From Nitratireductor sp. (lineage in GTDB: Bacteria; Pseudomonadota; Alphaproteobacteria; Rhizobiales; Rhizobiaceae), in the NCBI GenBank assembly GCA_020637805.1, contig JACKJU010000009.1, positions 124,001 to 188,000 of the forward strand: a DNA stretch of 64,000 bases, written 5' to 3'. The position numbers were made by a program, and so were the translations under genes. Shown here piece by piece: positions 27,445-35,702 of the stretch (position 1 is the first letter of the stretch; every line of letters starts with the position of its first letter). Below the pieces are notes generated by a model. The model was given only the letters and a program-made list of their open reading frames with translations, was not told the DNA's origin and did no database searches.

Positions 27445-27783
27445 TCAGAGTGCTTCCGAGCCGCTTTCACCGGTGCGAATGCGGATTGCCTGTTCGAGGT
27501 CGAGGACAAAAATCTTGCCATCGCCAATCTGGCCGGTCCGAGCGGCTTCGGAGATCGCCTCCACAGCCTTGGCGGCGTCCTCGTTGTCGACTGCACATTC
27601 GATTTTGAGCTTGGGAAGGAAGTTCACGGCATATTCAGTGCCGCGATAGATCTCGGTATGGCCCTTCTGGCGTCCGTAACCCCTGACTTCCATGACGGTA
27701 AGCCCCTCAATGCCAACGCCCGTCAGTGCCTCCCTGACAGCGTCCAGCTTGAACGGCTTGATGACCGCAGTTACCAGTTTCAT
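27445..27783 (-). CDS. glnK: Nitrogen regulatory protein P-II (GlnK)
   Basis: 112 residues from MKLVTAVIKPFKLD, exactly PII length. T-loop GHTEIYRGTEYAVNF carries Tyr51, the uridylylation site; the B- and C-loop parts IGDGKIFVLDLEQAIRIRTGE are intact. It signals nitrogen and 2-oxoglutarate status and blocks AmtB. First gene of glnK-amtB. A possible sigma-54 element lies about 85 bp upstream. Confidence 0.96.
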   Translation of the reverse strand: MKLVTAVIKPFKLDAVREALTGVGIEGLTVMEVRGYGRQKGHTEIYRGTEYAVNFLPKLKIECAVDNEDAAKAVEAISEAARTGQIGDGKIFVLDLEQAIRIRTGESGSEAL

Positions 27784-27868
27784 GTGTTTCATCCAATCCG
27801 TTGTTGCGAGGCAGCAGCCCCCATTGAACTTGCCGGCGCATATGCGTCGCCAGCGCAATCAACCGTTA

Positions 27869-27884
27869 TTCAAGCTGCATGCCA
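27869..27884 (-). promoter_or_regulatory. Candidate degenerate sigma-54 (-24/-12) promoter of glnK
   Basis: On the minus strand TGGCATGCAGCTTGAA keeps the TGGCA box and the GG-N10 spacing, but the -12 GC is GA. Position (about 85 bp before glnK) fits nitrogen control. No NtrC site was recognised in the AT-rich stretch 27890-28010. Weak evidence. Confidence 0.3.
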
Positions 27885-28013
27885 GTCTGGCTGGATGAAG
27901 GGTATGTATCTGAATCAATTGGATAAAAAAATTCGACAGCGAGAGTGTGAGAATATTGCCGAAATCTTAACGCATAAAAATTAGGCTATTTTTGAAATTT
28001 GCATATAATTTAA

Positions 28014-28901
28014 TCACTCTGCCCGCGTACGGCGCAGGCGAATGAGTCCTTCTTGTGCAACGGATGCCACAAGCCGTCCTTCGCGGTCGTAGATCGATCC
28101 GCGCGAGAGACCGCGGCCGCCCGAGGAATTGGGGCTGTCCTGTGTATAGAGATGCCATTCATCCAGATTGAAGGGACGGTGGAACCACAGGGCGTGGTCA
28201 AGGCTTGCTGCCTGAATGCTCGAATGAAAGACGGCCTTGCCATGGGGATAGAGCGAGGTATCGAGCAGCGTCATGTCGGAAGCATAGGCGAGGACGGCGC
28301 GCTGGATGAGCCTGTCGTCCGGCAACTTTCCCGAGGCGCGGAACCAGACATCGGCGCGTGGCGGCAGCTTGGCGTCCGTCGTGTAGTGGGCAAGGTCGAC
28401 CGGCCTCATGTCAATCGGACGGTCGGCGCGCCAGAAGGCCCGGACCACCTCCGGCACGTCGATATCCGGGTTGTCGGCAAGCTGCTGGCGGCTCGGAAGA
28501 GTTTCCGGGCCGGGGACGTCTGGCATTTCTATGAAATGTTCAAGACCTTCCTCTTCCTTCTGGAAAGAGGATTCCAGGGCGAAGATCGCTTCGCCGTTCT
28601 GAATCGCGGTCACGCGCCTCGTGGTAAAGGAGCCGCCGTCGCGAAGTCTTCCGACCTCGTAGATTATGGGTATGGATGGGTCGCCCGGCCGCATGAAGTA
28701 GCCATGCAGGGAGTGGGCTTGCCGGTCGCTGTCCACGGTGCGCTGTGCAGCCACCAGTGCCTGCGCAACGACCTGTCCTCCGAATACCCTTCGCCACAGC
28801 CCTGCCGGACTGACACCGCGAAACAGGTTGATTTCGATACGTTCGAGATCGAGAAGCGTCAAAAGCCGGCTCACAGGGTCATTCGTATCAGGTGTGGGCA
28901 T
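28014..28901 (-). CDS. tesB: Acyl-CoA thioesterase II
   Basis: 295 residues from MPTPDTNDPVSRLL. Double hot-dog fold: FRGVSPAGLWRRVFGGQVVAQALVAAQRTV, SLHGYFMRPGD, RRVTAIQNGEAIFALESSFQ in the first half, and ASDMTLLDTSLYPHG, SLDHALWFHRPFNLDEWHLYTQDSPNSSGGRGLSRGSIY in the second, with the Asp/Thr/Gln active-site triad region. It hydrolyses medium and long acyl-CoAs in the cytoplasm. Divergent from the UbiH-like gene. Confidence 0.94.
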   Translation of the reverse strand: MPTPDTNDPVSRLLTLLDLERIEINLFRGVSPAGLWRRVFGGQVVAQALVAAQRTVDSDRQAHSLHGYFMRPGDPSIPIIYEVGRLRDGGSFTTRRVTAIQNGEAIFALESSFQKEEEGLEHFIEMPDVPGPETLPSRQQLADNPDIDVPEVVRAFWRADRPIDMRPVDLAHYTTDAKLPPRADVWFRASGKLPDDRLIQRAVLAYASDMTLLDTSLYPHGKAVFHSSIQAASLDHALWFHRPFNLDEWHLYTQDSPNSSGGRGLSRGSIYDREGRLVASVAQEGLIRLRRTRAE

Positions 28902-29064
28902 GATGAAATCTCTTCGAGTGGGTTTCAGGCAGGAAAAGAAATGGGAAGGACGAGGCGGCAATGACGTTTGCTGGCGGAGAAACGCGAAACTGCCGCAATC
29001 GACAGCACTATGCAACTGCCGTAAAAGACGGGTTTGTGATCAGGGTACACACGGAGCGCGTTCG

Positions 29065-30324
29065 ATGAGCAGCAAGACGGAAACCGGTTCTTACGATGTG
29101 GTGATCGCCGGTGGCGGCTATGTCGGGATGACAACCGCTGTCGCCATCGCCCACGAGGCCCCCCATCTCAGGGTCTGCGTCGTCGAGGGTGCGCCGGAGG
29201 AAGCGCTGTATTCAGACGAGCGGGCCTCGGCGATCGCCGCGGCTGCAAGGCGGATGCTGGAGTTCCTGGGTATCTGGCATATGATCGAGGATCATGCCCA
29301 GCCGATCACGGAGATGATCATTACCGACAGCAAGCTTTCCGACGTCACGCGCCCGACCTTTCTGACTTTTGGAAGCGTGGAGGAGGAAGCGGGTCCGGAC
29401 GGTCCGTTCGCGCACATGATGCCAAACAAGGAACTGGTACACGCGCTTCGCGAAAAGGCACGGAAACTTGGAATTGAACTGATCTTCAGTTCCGGCGTGA
29501 CCGCGTTCGAGCGGCAAGGCCATGCCGTTGACGTGACACTTTCAGATGGCCGTCATCTCCCGGCTCGGCTCTTGGTGGCTGCAGACGGCGTTCGATCCAG
29601 GTTGCGCGAAATGGCAGGTATCAAGACCGTTCACTGGCCCTATGGACAATGGGGCATTGTGACGACCGTTCGCCACGAACGCGATCACCAGGGAAGGGCA
29701 GAAGAACATTTCCTGCCCGCCGGACCGTTCGCCATTCTTCCTCTCAAGGGCATCGGTGCCGAAGGCAACCGCTCCTCTCTGGTCTGGACAGAGCGTGAGG
29801 AAGATGCCCGCCGCATTCTTGCGATGGACGAGTTCGGGTTCGAACTGGAACTTGAACAGCGGTTCGGGCACAAGCTCGGTGAAATCGAGGTGGAAGGACC
29901 GACTAAGGGTTTCCCGCTGGGGCTGACGCTATCTCGCGAATATATCGGCGAGCGTTTCGTACTGGCAGGAGATGCGGCGCACGGCGTGCATCCGATATCC
30001 GGCCAGGGTCTCAATCTGGGTTTCAAGGATGCCGCGGCCCTGGCGGAGGTCATCGTCGATGCAGACCGGCTCGGCCTGGACATCGGCTCCGTCAACGTGC
30101 TCGAGAGATACCAGCAATGGCGCCGCTTCGACGTGTGGCGGATGGGTGTCGTTACGGATGTGCTGAACCGGATGTTCTCCAACGACAATCCGCTGATGCG
30201 CGCGGCAAGGGACTTCGGCCTCGGCATGGTCGACCGATTGCCCGGCCTGAAGCGAATGTTCATCGACCAGGCCGCAGGCAAGCAGCAGGGTTCGCCGAAG
30301 CTGCTCAGGGGCGAAGGCCTGTAA
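29065..30324 (+). CDS. UbiH/UbiF/Coq6-family FAD-dependent hydroxylase
   Basis: 419 residues from MSSKTETGSYDVVIAGGG with GGAGCG upstream. FAD-binding GGGYVG near residue 14, the middle LVAADGVRSRLRE, and GDAAHGVHPISGQGLNLGFKDAAALAE, all signatures of ubiquinone-ring monooxygenases. It probably adds a hydroxyl to the ubiquinone precursor ring; which position (C5, C6 or C1) cannot be told from sequence alone. Monocistronic, convergent with the Trm112-like gene. Confidence 0.9.
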   Translation: MSSKTETGSYDVVIAGGGYVGMTTAVAIAHEAPHLRVCVVEGAPEEALYSDERASAIAAAARRMLEFLGIWHMIEDHAQPITEMIITDSKLSDVTRPTFLTFGSVEEEAGPDGPFAHMMPNKELVHALREKARKLGIELIFSSGVTAFERQGHAVDVTLSDGRHLPARLLVAADGVRSRLREMAGIKTVHWPYGQWGIVTTVRHERDHQGRAEEHFLPAGPFAILPLKGIGAEGNRSSLVWTEREEDARRILAMDEFGFELELEQRFGHKLGEIEVEGPTKGFPLGLTLSREYIGERFVLAGDAAHGVHPISGQGLNLGFKDAAALAEVIVDADRLGLDIGSVNVLERYQQWRRFDVWRMGVVTDVLNRMFSNDNPLMRAARDFGLGMVDRLPGLKRMFIDQAAGKQQGSPKLLRGEGL

Positions 30325-30378
30325 TTCGCTGTCACTTGAAAGGTGAAACGGTCTGGCGGGGCCGGATACGAGGCATGG

Positions 30379-30588
30379 TCACGCCTTGCCGATTTCCTTG
30401 TCCGTGAGCGCACGCGCTTCGCCTGCAATCATCACCGGAATGCCATCCCTCACGGGGAAGGCTAGCCTTGCCGACCTTGAAAGCAGTTCCGCTCCATCTG
30501 CAGAAACCTCGAGCGGTCCGCCGCTGACGGGGCAGATCAGCGTCGACAGCAGCAGGGGATCGGTCGTCGGCTTTCTGCGATGCGCCAT
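30379..30588 (-). CDS. Trm112/UPF0434-family small protein
   Basis: 69 residues from MAHRRKPTTDPLLLSTLICPVSGGPLEVSADG. The LLSTLICPVSGGPLE opening and SRSARLAFPVRDGIPVMIAGEAR end match the UPF0434 family, which resembles the Trm112 methyltransferase activator but often lacks the full Zn-Cys set; here only one Cys is present. Function unknown. In many rhizobia it lies near the LON-domain and YbbN genes, as it does here with two genes in between. Confidence 0.85.
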   Translation of the reverse strand: MAHRRKPTTDPLLLSTLICPVSGGPLEVSADGAELLSRSARLAFPVRDGIPVMIAGEARALTDKEIGKA

Positions 30589-30705
30589 GTTTTTCAATTT
30601 CTTCAAGGAAGCATTCTGGCGCCCATACCGGCGTTCTTCTTGACAGGAGTCAAGGTTTTTTCCCCTCGCCCGGTCTAGGAAAGAGACGGGAGAAGGAGGT
30701 GTCAC

Positions 30706-31278
30706 ATGTATTGTTCGAATTGCGGCACACAGATACCGGAGAATGCTAGGTTTTGTCCCAAGTGCGGCAAGGCCGTGGGAGATGAGGGAGCGGATCGAGG
30801 CGCACCGGCAACCGTAGCTCAGGCCACTGTCGCTCCGGCAACGGGCGGCACGGCTTCAGTTCCAAAGCGGAAAATGGCGCTCTGGAAGAAGATTGCCATA
30901 GGCTTGGTCTTGCTGATCGTGTTGGCGGTAGGCCTGTCGATCATGGCCACTGCGCCTCTCGTCAAGCCGATCGAGGCGCATCTTGCGCTGCTCAAGGCGG
31001 GAGATATCGAAGGTGCCTACGCCCAGACATCCGGCGTCTTCAAGCAGGAGACGTCCAGAGAGGCGTTCGTCCGGTTCATCGCTGCAAGGCCGGTACTGAA
31101 AGAGATCACCAGTCACACCTTCAACAGCAGGACGCGTGAAAACGGGATCGGCACCGTCTCCGGTACGCTGACGGCACAAGACGGCACCGTAATTCCGGTG
31201 ATGTACAGGCTGGTCCAGGAGAACGGTGAGTGGCGGATACTCTCGATCACGTTCAATCCGTCGGAAAATGCCAACTAG
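30706..31278 (+). CDS. Zinc-ribbon membrane protein with NTF2-like extracytoplasmic domain
   Basis: 190 residues with a very strong AAGGAGGT site. An N-terminal zinc ribbon (CSNCG and CPKCG, residues 3-21), an Ala/Thr-rich linker, one membrane helix (about 62-84) and a C-terminal domain (about 90-188: HLALLKAGDIEGAYAQTS ... MYRLVQENGEWRILSITF) with the look of DUF4864/NTF2-like folds. The ribbon would lie in the cytoplasm and the C-terminal domain outside. Function unknown. It may be co-transcribed with the next gene, 119 bp on. Confidence 0.75.
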   Translation: MYCSNCGTQIPENARFCPKCGKAVGDEGADRGAPATVAQATVAPATGGTASVPKRKMALWKKIAIGLVLLIVLAVGLSIMATAPLVKPIEAHLALLKAGDIEGAYAQTSGVFKQETSREAFVRFIAARPVLKEITSHTFNSRTRENGIGTVSGTLTAQDGTVIPVMYRLVQENGEWRILSITFNPSENAN

Positions 31279-31397
31279 ATCGCACAACTGAAGGACGGGC
31301 GCCGGGCGCGTTCTTCAAGCGGGCAACATCGCGAGTGATACCGGCGGATACGATCCCGGGGATCCTGGGGCAAGCGCCGGAAAAAGGGAGAAGCACG

Positions 31398-32684
31398 ATG
31401 ACCAGAATACTAGCTGCATTGCTTTCCATGGTCTTGTTTGCGGGGATTTCCCCGGACAAGGCTCCAGCTGCATCGATCGACCTTGGCGGGATCAAGCTGC
31501 GCTTGCCAAGCGTCAAGGTGAAGCCGGTCTACAAGCCAAAACGCAAGACAACGACCAGTTCTTCAACGGCGCAGGATCTCGCGGCCAGCGATCCGGTCTG
31601 GCATGTCGAGAACCAGGAAGGCCTGCTCTACGCGACAAACAACCAGGGCATCTGGATAGGCTACACTGAAACGGGCGACATGGTCATGCAGCTGGAGGCG
31701 TATGAACCGTTGCCAGGCCAGCAGGGCGACCTGATCCCGGTAACAGCCGAGATAAACGGCAAGTTCTACACGACGATGAGCGGCAGGGTGGCGAATGCGA
31801 ACATGCTGGTCGTCGACAATGTGGAGCCGGTACTTGAACGGTTCATGACCGGTCGCAACGTCTCGCTGCTGTTCGGCGGAAATCTGATCTACACCCATTT
31901 GAAGGGTTCGAGCGCAGCCATCCGCCAAGTCCGCTCGGGTGCAGAGGTTCAGAGCAGGCTCAATGCCAGAGGACTGGTCAAGCCTGCGGCGAATGATCAG
32001 GCCGTGCAGGATACCAATATCATCCGCTACTTCCTTCCAGGCGTCGAGGATACCGGTGAGGCAGAGGTCCGCTTCGATATCGTCGAAGGTACGGGACTGG
32101 TGCTTTACATGCGCTTTCTCCAGATCCCCGGTCAGGGCGATCCTACCCACGCCATACCGTTGACGACGAGTGAGACCCGGCGTGCGATCGCGCTTCTCCG
32201 CAAGGGCGAGGAATGGACGGACGTCGCCCGGCAAAACAGGGTTGGGCTATTTTCCAAACGGATCGGTTTCGCCGATGATGAGAATGGAGTTGCAACAGAA
32301 GAAGCGGCGAACACGGAAGGGCAGGATGAAAACAATCCGCCACCGGACGAGGGCAATTCTGTCGCCGGTGAAAGTCTTGGTGCCGGAGAAACGGTTTCGC
32401 AGAGCGCTCGGGACCAGGCGAACGATCCCTCATCACAGGGACAAGCGCCTGCGCCTGACAAGGAAGCTCTCGATTTCGTCGCAGTAAACTTCAATTCCTA
32501 TGAGGACGGTTCCACCAGTATTCAGGTCGAACATTCCGTCAAGGGCTATTCGCGCCGCTTCAACCTGCAAGTCGACCAAGCGCTCAAACTGGCGGATTCG
32601 CTTGAGGCAACACTGGAGCAAGCCAGTTTCCGCCTCGAGAAAAGGGAATTCGACAAGGAGGGCGTAGACAGCCTGTTCAAGTAA
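31398..32684 (+). CDS. Exported protein of unknown function
   Basis: 428 residues from MTRILAALLSMVLFAGIS with AAAGGGAG upstream. A signal peptide ends near APAAS. Visible regions: a basic stretch (KVKPVYKPKRKTT), a mixed alpha/beta central part (about 60-290) and a Glu/Asn/Gly/Pro-rich disordered linker (about 295-355) before a C-terminal domain (ALDFVAVNFNSYEDGSTSIQVEHSVKGYSRRFNLQVDQALKLADSLEATLEQ). I do not recognise a family. Likely periplasmic. It ends before a strong hairpin. Confidence 0.75.
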   Translation: MTRILAALLSMVLFAGISPDKAPAASIDLGGIKLRLPSVKVKPVYKPKRKTTTSSSTAQDLAASDPVWHVENQEGLLYATNNQGIWIGYTETGDMVMQLEAYEPLPGQQGDLIPVTAEINGKFYTTMSGRVANANMLVVDNVEPVLERFMTGRNVSLLFGGNLIYTHLKGSSAAIRQVRSGAEVQSRLNARGLVKPAANDQAVQDTNIIRYFLPGVEDTGEAEVRFDIVEGTGLVLYMRFLQIPGQGDPTHAIPLTTSETRRAIALLRKGEEWTDVARQNRVGLFSKRIGFADDENGVATEEAANTEGQDENNPPPDEGNSVAGESLGAGETVSQSARDQANDPSSQGQAPAPDKEALDFVAVNFNSYEDGSTSIQVEHSVKGYSRRFNLQVDQALKLADSLEATLEQASFRLEKREFDKEGVDSLFK

Positions 32685-32703
32685 AATCCGCGCGTTGCCA
32701 ATC

Positions 32704-32735
32704 GATGCCTGGCTGCAAATGCCAGGCATCTTGCT
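32704..32735. terminator. Bidirectional terminator-like hairpin
   Basis: A perfect 10-bp stem GATGCCTGGC/GCCAGGCATC (32704-32713, 32721-32730) with a 7-nt loop lies between the convergent exported-protein gene and LON-domain gene. The T-tract is short. Confidence 0.65.
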
Positions 32736-32776
32736 ATTCCGGCAAATTAGGTTGAGCCAGAAAGCCTACGCGGCAT

Positions 32777-33442
32777 CTACTGCAGTGTGCCGTTTTCATC
32801 GCCATCGCCGGCCAGCAGCATGTCGGTAAGTGCGATCAGCGTTTCTGCCCGCTCAGTCAGGGTTCCGGCTTCCAGCAATGCCTGCTTTTCGGCTGGGCCG
32901 TAGGGACTCATCATGCAAAGTGCTGTGACGAGCGTGCAATCGTCGGTATCCTCGATCGAGTCCCAATCGGCGCGCATGTTGTTCTGATCGAGGAAGCGGC
33001 GCAGCGTTTCGAGCAGGCGCTCCCTGTCGACGTGACCTTGCAGGCACCTGTCCTGCAGGTCCGCCTCATTGGGCCGGACCCGCGCGAGACGAAATCCATC
33101 CTGCATTCCGGTTTCTTCGACAATCGAGAACCGGCATATGCCTGACAGGCTGATAAGATAGCGACCGTCGCCGGTTTCCTGAAAGCCGGTGATGCGGCCG
33201 ATGCAGCCTGTTTGCGCCAGGCTTGGCCCGTTTTCGCACATGCCGCCGGCAAGCGATGGCTGGATCATTCCGATCAACCGGTTGCCCTTCATGGCGTGAT
33301 CGGTCATCGCCTTGTAGCGCGGCTCGAAAATGTTGAGCGGCATGTCGCCGCCCGGCAGCAGCAATGCCCCGGACAATGGAAAAACTGGAATGATTTCCGG
33401 TATGTCCGAGGGAGTGGAATAGACCTGATTGCCTGCCCTCAT
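32777..33442 (-). CDS. LON peptidase substrate-binding-domain protein (no protease domain)
   Basis: 221 residues equal to the Lon N-terminal domain alone: IPVFPLSGALLLPGGDMPLNIFEPRYKAM, GCIGRITGFQETGDGRYLISLSGICRF, LLETLRRFL. There is no AAA+ or Ser-Lys peptidase part. Such stand-alone proteins are widespread in alphaproteobacteria; function is not settled. It follows the CnoX/YbbN gene by about 200 bp on the same strand, a common rhizobial arrangement that suggests a shared protein-quality role. Confidence 0.9.
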   Translation of the reverse strand: MRAGNQVYSTPSDIPEIIPVFPLSGALLLPGGDMPLNIFEPRYKAMTDHAMKGNRLIGMIQPSLAGGMCENGPSLAQTGCIGRITGFQETGDGRYLISLSGICRFSIVEETGMQDGFRLARVRPNEADLQDRCLQGHVDRERLLETLRRFLDQNNMRADWDSIEDTDDCTLVTALCMMSPYGPAEKQALLEAGTLTERAETLIALTDMLLAGDGDENGTLQ

Positions 33443-33645
33443 GTTTTGGCTACTCCGTACAGTTCCAAGACCGTTTGAGCGGCGTCGTGTTTGCGGCTCA
33501 TGTTACGGAGAAGTTGGTGCGAAGACAGGCAAACTCAAGCCCGGCCAGGATCAAGTTTTCCGATTTGCACCGGCAAACTGCTCCTTCGCTGCCGATTCCG
33601 GCCGCAAGACCGGTTCTGGTTGCTAACAACCGGCCTGGCCAGAAG

Positions 33646-34644
33646 TCAGGAAAACAGAAGTGAGGAAAGCCTGCGGCGAGCGGCAAGAGTGGCCTCGTCC
33701 ATCGGCCCCCAGGCTTCGAAGAACTTGAGCAGCTGTTCGCGTGCGCCGTCTTCATTCCAGCCACGATCGCGGGCAACAATCTCCAGCAGCTGATCGGCTG
33801 CTTCCTCGCGCTTGCCATGGGCATTGAGCGCCAGCGCCAGGTCGAAACGCGCCTGGTGGTTCTTCGGGTTTTCTTCCACGAGCGCCTGCAATCCTGCCAG
33901 ATCGCCAAGGTTTTCTGCCTGGGCGCGCAGTTCCAGCGCTGAATTCAGTGCCTTGACGGACGGGTTGTCTTCGTGGCCTTCGAATGTCTCGGCGATCTGC
34001 TTTGCCGCTTCGATATTGTCCAGTTCGAAATGGGCCATGCCGAGACCGGCCATGGCCTCGATGGATTCCGGGTTTTTCTGGACCAGCATGGAATAGAGCT
34101 GACCTGCCTGTTCATACTGCTTCTCGGACATCAGCTTGGCAGCGACTTCCAGTCCGTCTTCCAGTTCGGAGGCTCCCGTTGGACCGACAAGCTTTTCGAT
34201 GAACTTTGCAATCTCGCCTTCGGGTTTAGCACCCATGAAGGCGTCCTTGGGCTGGCCGCCGACGAACGCCACCACCGCAGGAATCGACTGGATGCCCATC
34301 TGTCCCGCAACCTCGGGGTGATCATCGATGTTCATCTTGACCAGCTTCACCTTGCCGCCTGCCTTGGCGACCGCGCTCTCGATTGCGGGTCCCAACTGAC
34401 GGCACGGTCCGCACCACGGTGCCCAGAAATCGACGAGTACGGGAAGCTGTTTCGATGCTTCGATGACTTCCGACATGAATTCGGCAGTCGAGATGTCCTT
34501 TACCGGCCCTGCGGCTGCGGGTGCGCTGGCCGAGGCCGAGCGGGGTGCAAGCGGGGAGGTGCCCAGTTCAGGCTGCTGACCGCCATAGTCCACATTTGCG
34601 CTCATCTGGCCGCCAAAGCTGCCATATTCGTTGTTTCCAGCCAT
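33646..34644 (-). CDS. CnoX/YbbN-type thioredoxin-TPR co-chaperone
   Basis: 332 residues. A Gly/Ser/Ala-rich N-terminal tail (1-48), a thioredoxin domain (about 50-155) with FWAPWCGPCRQL intact, then TPR-like helical repeats (about 165-332: KLMSEKQYEQAGQLYSMLVQKNPESIEAMAGLGMAHFEL; FDLALALNAHGKREEAADQLLEIV). In this family the protein holds unfolded or oxidised clients for GroEL/DnaK. The WCGPC redox pair is complete, so reductase activity is possible. Three tandem 17-19-bp repeats lie directly upstream. Confidence 0.92.
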   Translation of the reverse strand: MAGNNEYGSFGGQMSANVDYGGQQPELGTSPLAPRSASASAPAAAGPVKDISTAEFMSEVIEASKQLPVLVDFWAPWCGPCRQLGPAIESAVAKAGGKVKLVKMNIDDHPEVAGQMGIQSIPAVVAFVGGQPKDAFMGAKPEGEIAKFIEKLVGPTGASELEDGLEVAAKLMSEKQYEQAGQLYSMLVQKNPESIEAMAGLGMAHFELDNIEAAKQIAETFEGHEDNPSVKALNSALELRAQAENLGDLAGLQALVEENPKNHQARFDLALALNAHGKREEAADQLLEIVARDRGWNEDGAREQLLKFFEAWGPMDEATLAARRRLSSLLFS

Positions 34645-34653
34645 GATATCATT

Positions 34654-34707
34654 CCTGTCCGTTTGCGAGGGGCCTGTCCGTTTGCGAGGGCCTGTCCGCT
34701 TGCAAGG
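34654..34707 (-). repeat. Three tandem 17-19-bp repeats carrying the Shine-Dalgarno site of the CnoX gene
   Basis: Copies at 34654-34672, 34673-34690 and 34691-34707 share CCTGTCCGtTTGCgAGG. Read on the minus strand each ends in GGACAGG; the copy nearest the gene supplies ACAGGA, 9 bases before the ATG. Copies two and three repeat a potential ribosome-binding site further upstream. Confidence 0.75.
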
Positions 34708-34742
34708 TGATGCGAATTCTTGCGGTCTGCCGGCAAGAGGTT

Positions 34743-35276
34743 TCAGCTTTCGCCGGCGCCGTCGTCATTTCCCGACAGTTTCACGATAAGCGGTTCGTGA
34801 CCGACGGCGGCAAGAAACGCCAGCAAATCCTCTCGAGAGATGGTGGTTGTCATCGTATTGGTCAATGGGTGGCAATTGATGCGGTCATATTGCAGCAGGG
34901 GCTCATCGATCACCACCTTGACGCGGTTCGTGGTGTCGTTCAACGGCGCGAACGCGTTGACCGAACCGGGTTCCACCCCGAGATATTCCATGAGTTTATC
35001 CGGCTTGCCGAAGGATACCCGGCTTGATGCGCCGATCATCCTGTGAAGCTGGTTCAGCGGCAACTGCGCATGGTTCTCCGCAACAATCAGAAAGTAGTTG
35101 TCTTTCTTGTCCTTGACGAAGAGGTTCTTGGTATGGCCGCCGGGAAACATCGCTGTGACGTGTTCGGATTCCTCGACGGTGAAGACGGCTTCGTGGGTGT
35201 AGGTCTTTGTCTCGAACCCCATCTCGTCGAGTCTCGCCAGAAGTTCGGCTGGGCTGGTTGGCAGATGGTCCGTCAT
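34743..35276 (-). CDS. Prolyl-tRNA-editing (YbaK/ProX-type) deacylase
   Basis: 177 residues from MTDHLPTSPAELLARLDEMG. The single editing domain shows the pattern HEAVFTVEESEHV, GGHTKNLFVKDKKDNYFLIVAENHAQLPLNQLHRMIG, SFGKPDKLMEYLGVEPGSVNAFAPLND and the catalytic-type Lys in HTKNLFVKD. The family clears mischarged Ala-tRNAPro or related species in trans. The region 35277-35559 upstream shows no gene; the next feature is tRNA-Gly. Confidence 0.9.
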   Translation of the reverse strand: MTDHLPTSPAELLARLDEMGFETKTYTHEAVFTVEESEHVTAMFPGGHTKNLFVKDKKDNYFLIVAENHAQLPLNQLHRMIGASSRVSFGKPDKLMEYLGVEPGSVNAFAPLNDTTNRVKVVIDEPLLQYDRINCHPLTNTMTTTISREDLLAFLAAVGHEPLIVKLSGNDDGAGES

Positions 35277-35559
35277 TTTCGGCAGTCCTGTGCAGCAGGT
35301 TTCGTTCACCTGGAGATTTGTGGGTCGTGTTTTGCCGGGTTTGATCACCATTTGCAACCTGGGCCTGCCGCGCTTTCCGCGCCGGGACCAAATGGTGGCG
35401 TGCCGTTGGCGGATTGCCTTGGCGCTGCCACAGGTGTTCATGCATGTGCCGCGATGCGGTGCGTGCGAAAGTGTCAAAAACGCTCTTGCAATTGGTTCCA
35501 AGTTCAGTCATAGAGTGCGCCGTCCGGCGGGGCCATGTCCCGCCGCAAGCACCAAGTGA

Positions 35560-35634
35560 GCGGGTGTAGCTCAGGGGTAGAGCACAACCTTGCCAAGGTT
35601 GGGGTCGTGGGTTCGAATCCCATCGCCCGCTCCA
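35560..35634 (+). tRNA. tRNA-Gly (anticodon GCC), CCA encoded
   Basis: A full cloverleaf: acceptor GCGGGTG with CGCCCGC, D-arm GCTC/GAGC, anticodon arm CAACC-TTGCCAA-GGTTG with GCC in the loop, T-arm GTGGG-TTCGAAT-CCCAT, discriminator T and genomic CCA at 35632-35634. It reads GGC and GGU codons. Confidence 0.97.
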
Positions 35635-35702
35635 GTTTTCCGGTCAAGTCAGCGTGAATTATCGCCCCCAGGGGCAACGGCGTTGCGTCTGGAAGTGTGC
35701 GT

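Noticed and set aside
35560..35634. tRNA-Gly as an integration (att) site
   Set aside because: No integrase gene and no direct repeat of the tRNA 3' end were found in the neighbourhood.
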